Below, in pieces: positions 16,234 to 25,269 of a stretch of DNA of 64,000 bases. Position numbers and translations under genes: made by a program. The notes under the pieces are model-generated. The model saw only the letters and a program-made list of their open reading frames with translations. It was not told the DNA's origin and did no database searches. The DNA comes from JADFRG01 sp048054495 (GTDB taxonomy: Bacteria > Chloroflexota > Anaerolineae > Anaerolineales > E44-bin32), in the NCBI GenBank assembly GCA_048054495.1, contig JBGMQN010000054.1, forward strand, positions 5,614 to 69,613, read 5' to 3'. Numbering within the stretch: position 1 is the stretch's first letter; each line of letters begins with the position of its first letter.

Positions 16234-17847
16234 CTACTCGGTGACCTGAACACCTCTCAGGTTCACCAATTCAGTTGGCCAAGGCGTGAATCCTGATACA
16301 CGCTTGTTGAGCCCGGTGAAGTTGTAGACTTGCCAGAGCGGAATACCAGGCGGGTCTGCCTGCATGAGTTCCGCCGCTTGATAATAGATCTCCCTACGCT
16401 TATCCGGGTCCACGATCGCCCCGGCTTCCTTCAACAAAGCCTGAAGTTCGGGGTTGTCCCAATGCGCCCAACAGTTGTCCTCTGTGATTACTATCAGGTT
16501 GACCGGGTATACCGGATCGAGGAAGCGGTCTCCGGCGCCATCGAAGAACATCGGCTCAAACTCCTGCTTACATTCCAGATCCCAGTGCAGGTTGGCCTCA
16601 CGCACATTCAGCGTGATATCGAGGAATTCATCCAAATAGCCGACGATGGCCTGACAAGCCTCTACGCCATTGGCATAATAGCCGCTTGGGCAAGCCATGC
16701 CGATCTCGAAACCATCTGGATACCCGGCTTCGGTCAAGAGTTCCTGGGCTTTCTCGGGATCGTATGGGATAGGGGGAAGATCAGGGTTATATCCAAACTG
16801 GAGTGGGCCAATGTAGGTGCTGATCACTTCTCCTTGTCCGCGATAGACGGCGTCAATGATTGCCTGGCGATCCACAGCGTAGATCAGGGCCTGGCGCACA
16901 CGCACGTCTTCCAATGGCGTACCGATCCCCGTGCTGACGTTGTTGAACATGTTGTAGAAAATCCGTGTGCCAAGCGCTCGGCTGACTGTCAAGTCCGGCT
17001 GGTCCATGAGCACGCCGATCTGAGTCGGTGGTATGTCCAGGGCGATGTCGATCTCACCCGCCTCCAGCGCGGCTATGCGCGAGTCAGCCTCCGGGATGCT
17101 CTTCCACACCACGGTTTCGACGCCGGCAACACCAGGTCCCCCCCAGTAGCTCGGGTTGGCCTCATAGACCACCTTGTCGCCGCGCACCCACTCCTTAAGC
17201 ACAAACGGGCCCGTGCCAATGGGCTCAATGCTGAGCCCATCATAGCCGACTTCTTCGGAATGTACGGGCGGGTAGATGGATGCGTGGGGCGTACCCATTC
17301 GCTTCAAGAACACGGGGTCCGGCTCCGTCGTGGTGATCTTTACCGTGTACTCGTCAACCTTCTCCACGGACTCCACAGTCTGCCAGGACCATACGCGACT
17401 TCCGGTCTCCTCTGCTTTGTTGAATTCGTATGTGAAGAGCACAGCATCCGCGTTGAAAGGCTCCCCATTTGAGAATTGAATCCCTTGGCGGAGATTGAAA
17501 ACGTAGGTGGTAGGATCCAGGATCTCCCATGATTCAGCCAGGAGTGGTTCAACTTCTCCCGTCGCCCCGTTGAGGAATGTGAGGCTTTCATAGGGCAAGA
17601 GAGCCACATTTTGAATCATGACCGCAATGGACGAGATCGGATCAAGGGTCTCGACCACGATTGGTATGCCGACGGTGAGGGTACCCCGATACGGATTGGA
17701 AGGCTCCGCTGTGGTTGTGACGAGAACTTCAACTTCCTTTTCCTGGACGACGGTCTCTTTCACGACAACCGTTTCGACGGCTGTCGCGCAAGCGCTCAGC
17801 CCCAATGCAAGTAGAAAACTGAATAGAATAGATATTCGCAGTTTCAT
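16234..17847 (-). CDS. Peptide-type ABC transporter substrate-binding lipoprotein (SBP family 5)
   Basis: 537 residues. The signal MKLRISILFSFLLALGLSAC ends in lipobox LSAC and is followed by a Val/Glu-rich stalk (VVVKETVVQEKEVEVLV) common in Chloroflexota binding proteins. The mature part has SBP_bac_5 features: LAESWEILDPTTYVFNLRQGIQFSNGEPFNADAV, then DVRVRQALIYAVDRQAI and a C-terminal PPGIPLWQVYNFTGLNKRVSGF. Ribosome binding site AAAGGAGGAG precedes the ATG. It would capture a peptide or similar ligand outside the cell for the OppBCDF-type system encoded around it. Ligand unknown. Confidence 0.92.
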   Translation of the reverse strand: MKLRISILFSFLLALGLSACATAVETVVVKETVVQEKEVEVLVTTTAEPSNPYRGTLTVGIPIVVETLDPISSIAVMIQNVALLPYESLTFLNGATGEVEPLLAESWEILDPTTYVFNLRQGIQFSNGEPFNADAVLFTYEFNKAEETGSRVWSWQTVESVEKVDEYTVKITTTEPDPVFLKRMGTPHASIYPPVHSEEVGYDGLSIEPIGTGPFVLKEWVRGDKVVYEANPSYWGGPGVAGVETVVWKSIPEADSRIAALEAGEIDIALDIPPTQIGVLMDQPDLTVSRALGTRIFYNMFNNVSTGIGTPLEDVRVRQALIYAVDRQAIIDAVYRGQGEVISTYIGPLQFGYNPDLPPIPYDPEKAQELLTEAGYPDGFEIGMACPSGYYANGVEACQAIVGYLDEFLDITLNVREANLHWDLECKQEFEPMFFDGAGDRFLDPVYPVNLIVITEDNCWAHWDNPELQALLKEAGAIVDPDKRREIYYQAAELMQADPPGIPLWQVYNFTGLNKRVSGFTPWPTELVNLRGVQVTE

Positions 17848-17911
17848 CTCTCCTCCTTTAATTTTTTTTAATCGACTTTGCCAGTGTTTCTTCGTTTTGG
17901 GATCATGATCC

Positions 17912-17930
17912 GGAATGACACCTCCTTCCT
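17912..17930 (-). promoter_or_regulatory. Upstream GGAGGTG leader element of the SBP gene
   Basis: AAGGAGGTGTCATTCCG lies about 65-80 nt before the SBP start, in addition to the real ribosome binding site. A GTG in it opens a 17-codon frame ending at TAA just before the SBP ribosome binding site. Similar elements precede the two other SBP genes (42820 and 55517). Confidence 0.35.
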
Positions 17931-17999
17931 CTGCGGCTCCATCGGTCTACCCGCCAATGGAACATGATCGCGATCGTTCAATAAGCATTTACAAGTTGG

Positions 18000-19189
18000 T
18001 CAACCGCCCCAAACCTGTTTAAAAACCCGCAAAAAATTCCTGCCCATGATTTTCGCCACTTCGTCCTCGCCATAGCCCCGGGCGAGCAGCCCCTTGCTCA
18101 GGTCGGGCAGCTGTGCAACACTCTCCATCCCCTTAGCCCGGAAAGACCAGGAGTTTTCCCAGTTCTTGATATTGGGCCAGTATTCGGGTTTGAAAATACG
18201 GTTGTGGCGCTCGGGAGGGAAGCTGCGATCCGACATCACCCCTCCGGCAGTGAAGGCCAATAGATTCTCGCTTGAGTCCAGGCCAATTCCAACGTGATCT
18301 ATACCAACAAGGTTCACTACGTAATCCACATGGTTGATGAAATCCTCGACCGTGGCTGGATCATCTTCGCTCAGGTCATCTTTCAGGAACATGCCGTACG
18401 GGCAAATGCCCACCACTCCGCCGAGGTTCGCCACAGCCTCGATCTCCTCATCGTCAATGTTGCGGGGGTGTTTACACAGAGCCTGCGGATTGGAATGGGA
18501 AAAGACAACCGGAGCCTGTGATATTTCCATGGTCTCCATGCAGGTGCGTTTGCCCGTATGGGAAAGGCTGATAACGANNNNNNNNNNNNNNNNNNNNNNN
18601 NNNNNNNNNNNNNNNNNNNNNNNNNNNNNNNNNNNNNNNNNNNNNNNNNNNNNNNNNNNNNNNNNNNNNNNNNNNNNATTTCCATGGTCTCCATGCAGGT
18701 GCGTTTGCCCGTATGGGAAAGGCTGATAACGATGCCAAGTTCATTCATCCGTTCGACGACCTGAATCCCAAAATCGCTCAAGCCTGCATCGGAGCGCTCC
18801 GTGCAACCGTCGCCAACCAAATTGCGCTCGTTATAGGTCAGTTGCATTACGCGCAGCCCCAAGCGGTGGAAAATGTCGATCATATGCAGATCGCCATCAA
18901 GCGGGAAGGTGTTTTCAAACTCCATGATGATGCCGATCTTGCCCACTTGGCTTAGCTCCTCGATCTCCGAGGCCTGGCTGATCAACATCGTGTCCTCCGA
19001 TGTTGCCTCAAGCATGGAATAGAGGAAGGCAATATCGTCCAAGGTGTTCCGAGCGTTTTTCATCCAGCCGATCGGGAGGCAGTAGGCGTCCATCCCGCCT
19101 TTCTTGAGCAAAGGAACATACTCAGGAGTCAAGCCGGAACCGGTGTGGCCGTCTATGACCAAGAGATCGTGGTGGAAACCGGGTTTCAT
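18000..19189 (-). CDS. Membrane dipeptidase (renal dipeptidase, M19) family protein, split by an artificial gap
   Basis: Removing the 100 N plus one 55-bp duplicate (155 bp) joins two frames into one 344-residue protein: the upstream part ends in KRTCMETME and the downstream part begins with METMEISQAPVVFSHSN. M19 features: IDGHTGSG near the start, GIIMEFENTFPLDGD with the bridging Glu, LTYNERN, SLSHTG (zinc His), VFSHSNPQALCKHPRN (zinc His and the HPRN motif). The usual HxD ligand pair near the N terminus is HTG here, so the Asp is missing and activity could differ. ATG at 19189 has GGGAG upstream. M19 enzymes cleave dipeptides, which fits the peptide transporter genes. Confidence 0.85.
18523..18577. 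repeat. 55-bp contig-end duplicate (partner at 18678-18732)
   Basis: Exact 55-base identity to 18678-18732 within the dipeptidase gene; an assembly duplicate rather than a biological repeat. Confidence 0.92.
18578..18677. other. Assembly gap of exactly 100 N, artificial
   Basis: Flanked by identical 55-bp copies at 18523-18577 and 18678-18732. Collapsing them restores the dipeptidase reading frame, which shows the gap contains no missing sequence. Confidence 0.92.
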
Positions 19190-19220
19190 ATGAAATCGCT
19201 CCCTTCGGAGATCTTGAGCA

Positions 19221-20132
19221 TCATCTCGTCCCACGGGACCTTGGATCGATCCTAAAACGCAACCAGTCCCCCGTCAGGTTGATCCCAAGCGCGAGAAGCA
19301 TGATCGCGAGTCCGGGAAACAGTGCCAGCCACCATGCGGTGCGCAAATATGCACGACCCTCAGCCATCATGTTCCCCCAACTGGGGATAATTGGGGACAC
19401 GCTCAACCCAAGGAAGCCGAGGCTCGCCTCCCAAATCACCATCGCCGCCATCTCGAACGTAGCCATCGTTATGACAGTCCCAATAATATTGGGCAGCAGG
19501 TGAGTGCGAATGATTCGCCACCGTGACGCTCCGGTGCAGACGGCTGCTTCAATGAACTGGCTCTCCCGCAATGAAAGCACCTCACCGCGAACAAGTCGTG
19601 TAAAAAGCGGGAAGTCAGCAATGCCAAAAATGATGATGACGTTCAGAAGACTCGATCCCAACACACTGACAACAAACACAACAAAGAGGATATAAGGTAT
19701 TGAAAGGATGACATCAACCCCGCGCATGAACATGATGTCAATCCATCCACCCAGATACCCCGCTAACAAGGCGGAAACAATTCCCAGGACACTGGCGATG
19801 GTGACGCCTCCTATGCCCACGATCAATGAGACCCGCGCTCCATAAATAATCCTGGTGAGGGTATCGCGGCCGACGTAATCGGTGCCGAGAGGGTAGTCAG
19901 ACCGACCGTTTTCAACCCAAGCAGGTGGTAAATAGGCCACGCTAAGATCTTGGTCGAGCGGGTCGTGTGGCGTCAACCAAGGAGCGAAAAGTGCAGCGAT
20001 TATCGCCAGGAGGACGCTCGAAATGCCAACCCTGATAGTCCAATTTGATGCAAGCGTCCGGCGCCATTTCCCCAACAGACTTTCACGGTTCTCGGGTTGG
20101 CCCAATCTCGCCGCCTCGACGGAATCCAGCAT
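19221..20132 (-). CDS. Oligopeptide/dipeptide ABC transporter permease (OppC type)
   Basis: 303 residues from the ATG at 20132. OppC features: N-terminal helix (WTIRVGISSVLLAIIAALFAPWLTPHDPLDQDL), the periplasmic LGTDYVGRDTLTRIIYGARVSLIVG segment, and the EAA loop EAAVCTGASRWRIIRTHLLPNI. About six membrane helices. The GTDYxGRD motif before helix 2 is diagnostic of the C subunit. Starts 2 bp after the oppB-type stop. Part of the peptide-type importer of the island. Confidence 0.92.
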   Translation of the reverse strand: MLDSVEAARLGQPENRESLLGKWRRTLASNWTIRVGISSVLLAIIAALFAPWLTPHDPLDQDLSVAYLPPAWVENGRSDYPLGTDYVGRDTLTRIIYGARVSLIVGIGGVTIASVLGIVSALLAGYLGGWIDIMFMRGVDVILSIPYILFVVFVVSVLGSSLLNVIIIFGIADFPLFTRLVRGEVLSLRESQFIEAAVCTGASRWRIIRTHLLPNIIGTVITMATFEMAAMVIWEASLGFLGLSVSPIIPSWGNMMAEGRAYLRTAWWLALFPGLAIMLLALGINLTGDWLRFRIDPRSRGTR

Positions 20133-20134
20133 GG

Positions 20135-21013
20135 CTATCTTCTTGCCTCGAGACCATATGAAACGCGAGGATCTAGTACTCCGTAGAGGAAATCGGTGAT
20201 GAGACTCAGCAGGAGCACAACCCACGAAGTGAAGAGGGTTACTGCTTGGACCAGAATGAAATCGCGTGATTGAATTGCCTGGAATGTCAACCACCCGACA
20301 CCGGGCCACGAGAACACAGTTTCGACGATAATCGAGCCGCCCAGCATGTAACCTAAAAAAATACCGATCAGAGTCACGATGGGGATGGCGGCGTTTCGCA
20401 GCGCATGACGAAAGTTCACGATGCGCGGTCTCAGCCCTTTTGCCCTGGCTACCAGCAAATAGTCTTGGCGCAGTACTTCGAGCATGGTAGCCCGTGTGAT
20501 GCGTGTGATCTGTCCCACGCTGGTGAGGCTCATGGTGATCGCCGGCAGCACCAATGAACCTGGCTCCCCGCGGCCGGCAACGGGAAAGATGCCCAGTCTT
20601 ACGCTGAACAGGAGGATAAGAATCAGGCCAGCCCAAAAAGGCGGTATTGAAAGTCCCGCTATTCCAATGGCGCTCGAAAGCCCTCCCCAAATCGATCCCG
20701 GATGTGCAGCACCAAGGACCCCGATCGGAACACCGACTATGACGGCCAAAGCCATTCCGGCGAGCGCTAACTCCACCGTGGCCGGTAGTCGTTCCAACAG
20801 CAAGGTGGTAACCGGTAGACGATAACGATACGAGAGCCCGAAGTCGCCCCGGACGGCATCGGCGAGATAATCTGCCATTTGTATGAGAAGGGGTCGATCT
20901 AGCCCCAGTTGCTGCCGCAGTTTTGCGCGCGCTTCATCTGGTGCCTCTTTGGGCAACATGGCTGCAGCCGGGTCGCCCGTCAGTCGAAGCATGAAAAAGA
21001 CGATGAAGATCAC
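20135..21013 (-). CDS. Oligopeptide/dipeptide ABC transporter permease (OppB type), start unclear
   Basis: 292 residues from the GTG at 21013. The conserved LTGDPAAAMLPKEAPDEARAKLRQQLGLD region and EAA loop (VARAKGLRPRIVNFRHALRNAAIP) identify the B subunit. The GTG start would cut the first helix; the same frame upstream reads LTSRYIATRLIQALVTAVG, as expected for OppB, back to a stop codon, but offers no ATG, GTG or TTG. An ATG with GGGG upstream at about 21074 is one frame off. Either a rare start codon is used or a small indel or sequencing error is present. Confidence 0.87.
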   Translation of the reverse strand: MIFIVFFMLRLTGDPAAAMLPKEAPDEARAKLRQQLGLDRPLLIQMADYLADAVRGDFGLSYRYRLPVTTLLLERLPATVELALAGMALAVIVGVPIGVLGAAHPGSIWGGLSSAIGIAGLSIPPFWAGLILILLFSVRLGIFPVAGRGEPGSLVLPAITMSLTSVGQITRITRATMLEVLRQDYLLVARAKGLRPRIVNFRHALRNAAIPIVTLIGIFLGYMLGGSIIVETVFSWPGVGWLTFQAIQSRDFILVQAVTLFTSWVVLLLSLITDFLYGVLDPRVSYGLEARR

Positions 21014-21213
21014 GCCTACCGCAGTGACCAGCGCCTGAATCAGGCGGGTCGCGATGTAGCGACTCGTTAGCTCATCCCCTCTCTAAAACACACCCCATCC
21101 CTGACTGCAGGTCGTGTGCCTGCAAACCAAGAATTAGCTCTCTCCGGGCGAGTTTTCAACATTCATTTCTTATGGAGAAGCGGGCCTCGCAGAGGTTTGT
21201 TAGGACACTACTG

Positions 21214-21990
21214 TTATGCACTTATGCCCCCATTGCTGGAATGCTCTCGTGGGCTTGACAGAGAGTTTTCTTGTTTGTCGCTGCTTGTCCATACCCTGGT
21301 TCCCTCATCTCGATTGCCAGTCTCCCTATCCTGCAACCCCTGCGCCAACAATTCTGCGGTTTTGCGCAGATGAAGCACCATTGCTTCTTCTGCGCCGCTT
21401 GCGTCTCTGTTGATCAAGGCTTCGATTACTGGTCTATGCACTTCCAGAATGAAGCGGGGCTCCAAAAGGATCTGGTCCGCCAGGGTCATGACCAGCCGAA
21501 CTTGCGAGGCGAGCGTGTCCCAGATCTCGAGCAAGCGTCCGTTCCTGGACACGGAGCACAGCTCGCGGTGAAATGCGAAATCTCTCTGCAGAATGGGTTC
21601 CAAATCATCCTCTTCGATGAGGGTCTCGATTTCATCATGTAATTCCTGCAAATGGGCTAACTCATCAGGTGTGGCTTGTTCTGCGACCAGACGGGCTGCG
21701 TGACCCTCGAGCAGGCTCCTCAGCACATAGATTTCATGAATATCCGATGCGGTGAATGAGGCGACGAGAGCTCCCTTAAAGGGGTGGAGTTCAATCAGCT
21801 TCTCCAGAGCGAGTTCTTTGAACGCATTCCTTATGGGGACTCGGCTCGTTCCCAGCTGCTCTGCAATCTCAGTTTCGACCAGATGTTCCCCGGTTTCGAA
21901 CACCCCCTCCAGAATGGCAATCCGAAGGGTGTATAGAACATCTTCACTGATCAATCTGCGTCTGACTTTTTGTAACCCCTTGCTTGGCAT
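21214..21990 (-). CDS. GntR-family transcriptional regulator (FCD/FadR subfamily)
   Basis: 258 residues. N-terminal winged helix (LYTLRIAILEGVFETGEHLVETEIAEQLGTSRVPIRNAFKELALEKLIELHPFKGALV, about 19-76). C-terminal all-helical FCD ligand-binding domain with metal-type residues in DFAFHRELC (about 137-145) and EVHRPVIEALINRD. It lies between the minus-strand transporter/hut run and the divergent plus-strand hutH run, with palindromes in the 402-bp intergenic region. It probably controls both directions in response to an organic acid or pathway intermediate. The tail after residue 232 is Ser-rich and unusual. Confidence 0.9.
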   Translation of the reverse strand: MPSKGLQKVRRRLISEDVLYTLRIAILEGVFETGEHLVETEIAEQLGTSRVPIRNAFKELALEKLIELHPFKGALVASFTASDIHEIYVLRSLLEGHAARLVAEQATPDELAHLQELHDEIETLIEEDDLEPILQRDFAFHRELCSVSRNGRLLEIWDTLASQVRLVMTLADQILLEPRFILEVHRPVIEALINRDASGAEEAMVLHLRKTAELLAQGLQDRETGNRDEGTRVWTSSDKQENSLSSPREHSSNGGISA

Positions 21991-22190
21991 GGCGTCGGCC
22001 CTTTATGAATAAATAGTGGAAGCAATACGAACAATTTCTATGCAGACCAGGTGGTATGCCGATAGGCAAAAAAACCAATGAGCTGTGGTGACATACCCTG
22101 TCTTGATCTGACAACGGTGAGATGCTACCGCGCAGCCTTCAAAAACGGGTGGCACAATTGAACTGAAGGGCAAATACGGCTACAATATGC

Positions 22191-22203
22191 AGTATATAGT
22201 ACT
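22191..22203. promoter_or_regulatory. Imperfect palindrome in the gntR-hutH intergenic region
   Basis: AGTA-TATAG-TACT, 8 bp before the TTGTATACAA site. Possibly a half of a compound operator. Confidence 0.35.
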
Positions 22204-22210
22204 TGGATTC

Positions 22211-22220
22211 TTGTATACAA
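22211..22220. promoter_or_regulatory. Candidate GntR/FCD operator TTGTATACAA
   Basis: Perfect 10-bp palindrome, of the TTGTxxxACAA type known for FCD-subfamily GntR regulators, located between the divergent GntR gene (start 21990) and hutH (start 22393). Confidence 0.5.
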
Positions 22221-22392
22221 TTATTGAGGATACTTTGTCCTTTGTCAAGTCGATTAGATAATTTCTCATGACATGGTGGACATCGGGGGGTCTCCCTACA
22301 ATAAACCCCATACATAAAGGCGCTGCCGGTTTCGCCGGGATGCAGCCTGCCTTGCCTCGGGTTTAGGTTTCAACCGGAAAGGGGGAATGTGC
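22221..22392 (+). other. hutH leader region with a hairpin
   Basis: Bases 22322-22346 can fold with GCTGC / GCAGC outside and CCGG / CCGG inside around TTTCG. TACAAT at 22297-22302 is a weak -10 candidate without a good -35. GAAAGGGGG just before the start codon is the ribosome binding site. I do not recognise a known riboswitch. Confidence 0.3.
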
Positions 22393-23967
22393 ATGATTCA
22401 TCTGAATGGAGAGTCACTCAAACTCGAAGATGTGGTTGCCGTTGCCCGCGGGGGGGCGAGGGTTGCGCCGCTAGAGGAAACGGTGCGGGAGCGTATGCGG
22501 GCCAGCCAGTTGTGGATCGATGAGTCCATTCACCACAAGGGAGCGGTGATTTACGGCGTCAACACCGGCTTCGGCCGGCTGGCCACCACTCGCATCGATG
22601 ATGATCAGGCGCGTAAACTATCGCGCAACCTAATCTTGACCTGCGTGTCCGGTGTGGGTCCGCCATTGTCAGCCGAGATGGTGCGGGCGATGATGCTTAT
22701 TCGGGCCAACACACTGGCGCGGGGCAATTCCGGTGCCAGGCCCGTCATCGCCGAAACCCTGCTTACAATGCTCGACAGGGAAGTGACCCCCTATGTGCCC
22801 GCCAAGGGTTCGGTAGGCGCCAGCGGTGACCTGACACCTATGGCCCACATCGCGGTGGTGATGACCCGCGACCTCGAGGAAGGTGACGGCGGTTACAGTG
22901 GCCAAGCGTGGTATCGCGGCGAGCTGCTCAGTGGCGCGGAGGCCATGGTGCAGGCCGGGATCGATCGCCTTATCCTGGAGGTCAAAGAGGGCTTGGCCCT
23001 CACCAACGGCACCAATATGATGTCCGCTGCTGGAGCACTGGCGGTGCATGACGCCGAGAAGCTGGTGCGTCATGCCGAGATCGCCGCCGCCCTGAGCCTG
23101 GAGGCCCTTCTTGCGCAATCCTCATCCTTTCACCCTGCACTTCACGAAGCCAATTCCCAACCAGGTCAGGTGCATACTGCGGCCAACATCATGCGCCTTG
23201 TTGACGGCAGCCTGCTGATCGACTCGAGTCCCGAACGTGTCCAAGACGCCTATAGCCTGCGTTGTATACCGCAAGTGATCGGCCCCGTTCGAGACATCCT
23301 GGCCTTCCTGCGAGAGCGTTTCACCTGCGCCATTAATGCTTCCAGCGATAACCCGTTGATTTTCCTCAACCTGGAGGGGGAGGGCGCACGCGCCATTTCA
23401 GGCGGCAACTTCCATGGCCAGGGCCCGGCAATGTGGCTCGATTTCCTGGGCATTGCGATTACCGCGCTTGGCTCCATCGCCGAGCGACGGGTCTTCCGGC
23501 TGACCACCCCTGAGTTGAGCGATGGCCTGCCGTCGATGCTGGTGAAATCCAGCGGTTTGGACAGCGGCTTAATGATGCCCCAATATACCGCCGCCGCTCT
23601 GGTCTCCGACAACAAGACGCTGGCTCACCCGGATAGCGTCGACTCCATCCCCTCCAGCGGCAACCAGGAGGACCATGTCAGCATGGGCGCCAACGCAGCT
23701 CGACATACCCTGGAGATCGTTGACAATGTGCGCCACATCATCGCCATCGAATTGCTCAGCGCTACCCAGGGAATTGATCTCCGCCCGGATGGCCCCCAAC
23801 GCCAGGGGCGCGGAACCGCCGCGGCCTACGCCTCCCTCCGCCGCTGTGTGGCGTTCCTGGAGCACGACCGCGAGACTTCTTCCGATATTGAAGCCCTGGC
23901 CAAACTGATCCATAGCGAGGTCTTGCTTGAAGAGGTGAGTCTGGCGCTGGGGGAGGAGTTTATGTGA
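22393..23967 (+). CDS. hutH: Histidine ammonia-lyase family protein (MIO enzyme)
   Basis: 524 residues from the ATG at 22393 (GGGGG 7-8 nt upstream; the ATG at 22387 is too close). MIO-forming Ala-Ser-Gly is present in GSVGASGDLTPMAH (residues 143-145). Other lyase motifs: YGVNTGFGRLATTR (54-67), EGLALTNGTNMM, SLRCIPQV, SDNPLIF, and NQEDHVSMG, whose Glu-Asp-His is typical of HutH rather than PAL. The motif holding the histidine-contacting residue His83 of Pseudomonas HutH (LVLSHAAGIG) reads LILTCVSGVG, placing Cys84 at the His position. It therefore deaminates histidine or a related imidazole amino acid. First gene of the plus-strand run. Confidence 0.88.
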   Translation: MIHLNGESLKLEDVVAVARGGARVAPLEETVRERMRASQLWIDESIHHKGAVIYGVNTGFGRLATTRIDDDQARKLSRNLILTCVSGVGPPLSAEMVRAMMLIRANTLARGNSGARPVIAETLLTMLDREVTPYVPAKGSVGASGDLTPMAHIAVVMTRDLEEGDGGYSGQAWYRGELLSGAEAMVQAGIDRLILEVKEGLALTNGTNMMSAAGALAVHDAEKLVRHAEIAAALSLEALLAQSSSFHPALHEANSQPGQVHTAANIMRLVDGSLLIDSSPERVQDAYSLRCIPQVIGPVRDILAFLRERFTCAINASSDNPLIFLNLEGEGARAISGGNFHGQGPAMWLDFLGIAITALGSIAERRVFRLTTPELSDGLPSMLVKSSGLDSGLMMPQYTAAALVSDNKTLAHPDSVDSIPSSGNQEDHVSMGANAARHTLEIVDNVRHIIAIELLSATQGIDLRPDGPQRQGRGTAAAYASLRRCVAFLEHDRETSSDIEALAKLIHSEVLLEEVSLALGEEFM

Positions 23968-24118
23968 ACCAGCCATTGGAATTTACCTGCATCTCGTCCT
24001 CAATTTCTATGCCAAGATGTCGCACACCGGGTCGAGGCGATCTTCGGCCCGCCTGTGGGATAAGCGCGCCTCGCTCAGAGTTTTTCCTCTTTGCTTCATG
24101 GGCACAGGAGCTGGCCAG

Positions 24119-24961
24119 GTGAAACTGTATCTCGTGGGAGCTGGTGGTCCAATACCCACCAGCAGAGGCTTCGGAAGCTGTTTTGTCCTTCAGCTTGAGG
24201 ATGATTTCCTGATGATCGACTGCGGGCCCTCAGCCACCCAGAAGATGGTTAAAATCGGTCTGTCCCCCACACAAATCGATCAGCTCTTCTTCACGCATCA
24301 CCACTTTGACCACAACGCAGACTATGCTTGCTTTTTGCTGACGCGTTGGTGTCACCTGGAACGCAGTGAACAGCTGCTGCAAGTGTGGGGACCGGCATAC
24401 ACTGAGCAGATCACAGATCTCCTGATCGGACCGCAGGGTGCGTTCTCAATTGATTGGAAGGCACGCTTGGCGGAATGGTCCACCAGGCAGGACGACTATT
24501 CCCGGCGAGGCCCGCCGGCGGTTGAGGCCCTCGATATCGGACCAGGCCTGATCTTGGAGACGAATGACTGGCGAGTAACGGCCGCGCGAGCCAGGCACCA
24601 GGAGCCAGAGCTGGCTTCACTGGCCTATCGCTTCGATAGTGAGAGTGGCAGTGTCGTGTTCGGCGGTGACACACGTCCATGTCCATCAGTCAGTGAATTG
24701 GTTTCCGGCGCCGACGTGCTTGTGATTTCTTGTTGGGATCTACAAGAGCAGGTTAGAAGACGTCCTTACCCTCTCGTTCTCAGTGGAACTTTGGAAGTCG
24801 CCACTCTGGCAAAGGAGGCCGGGGTCAAGAAACTCATCATTGTGCATACCCACCCCAGATTATTAGAGCCGGGTCACAGGGAGAGCGCTATCGATGAAAT
24901 CGGCAGTGTCTTTGATGGAGAGATTGTTATGGGGGAAGAACTGCAGATCATCCAGCTTTAA
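24119..24961 (+). CDS. MBL-fold (RNase Z-like) metal-dependent hydrolase
   Basis: 280 residues from the GTG at 24119, chosen for AGGAG 8 nt upstream and a family-like VKLYLVGAGGPIPTSRGFGS start. Zinc motif HHHFDHNADY (HxHxDH), then FGGDTRPC and a C-terminal IVHTHPRL match ribonuclease Z/lactonase-like metallohydrolases. The reaction is unknown. Its place between hutH and the SHMT homologue suggests a hydrolytic step in the same pathway, such as ring or lactam opening, but that is inference. Confidence 0.82.
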   Translation: MKLYLVGAGGPIPTSRGFGSCFVLQLEDDFLMIDCGPSATQKMVKIGLSPTQIDQLFFTHHHFDHNADYACFLLTRWCHLERSEQLLQVWGPAYTEQITDLLIGPQGAFSIDWKARLAEWSTRQDDYSRRGPPAVEALDIGPGLILETNDWRVTAARARHQEPELASLAYRFDSESGSVVFGGDTRPCPSVSELVSGADVLVISCWDLQEQVRRRPYPLVLSGTLEVATLAKEAGVKKLIIVHTHPRLLEPGHRESAIDEIGSVFDGEIVMGEELQIIQL

Positions 24962-25269
24962 GGGCGACTTTTTCGTACCTTAAGAATTGCGAATGCGCGA
25001 CGAAAACTTGATTTTCGAAAGGGCCATGGAATCGATTTGTGGCGCCATCCAATTGATCCAACGATCTCTTGAGAGGGGCAGGGAGGCCAAGCTGAACATA
25101 AGCAGACCGAACCTTGACGATTCACGCAGCTCTCCAACCCGGTAAGCATAAATCGCGCAGAATTGAAGCTCTCCTTTGAGGACACGTTTGCTGGAGAGAG
25201 AGATCGATCTTCATATGGCGTTGCGCAATGTCGATTGAACGGAAAGGAACCCGATTGGAGCACAGAAAA
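24962..25269. other. 308-bp stretch without a supported gene
   Basis: Between the MBL-fold gene and the SHMT homologue. Open frames on either strand show no family resemblance. The SHMT ribosome binding site is the weak TTGGAG near 25254-25260. Nothing else recognised. Confidence 0.45.

Noticed and set aside
16330..17472. A 380-codon open frame antisense to the peptide SBP gene
   Set aside because: Shadow of the well-supported SBP gene; no family motif or ribosome binding site.
22300..22392. Riboswitch upstream of hutH
   Set aside because: A hairpin is present, but no known riboswitch consensus could be matched.
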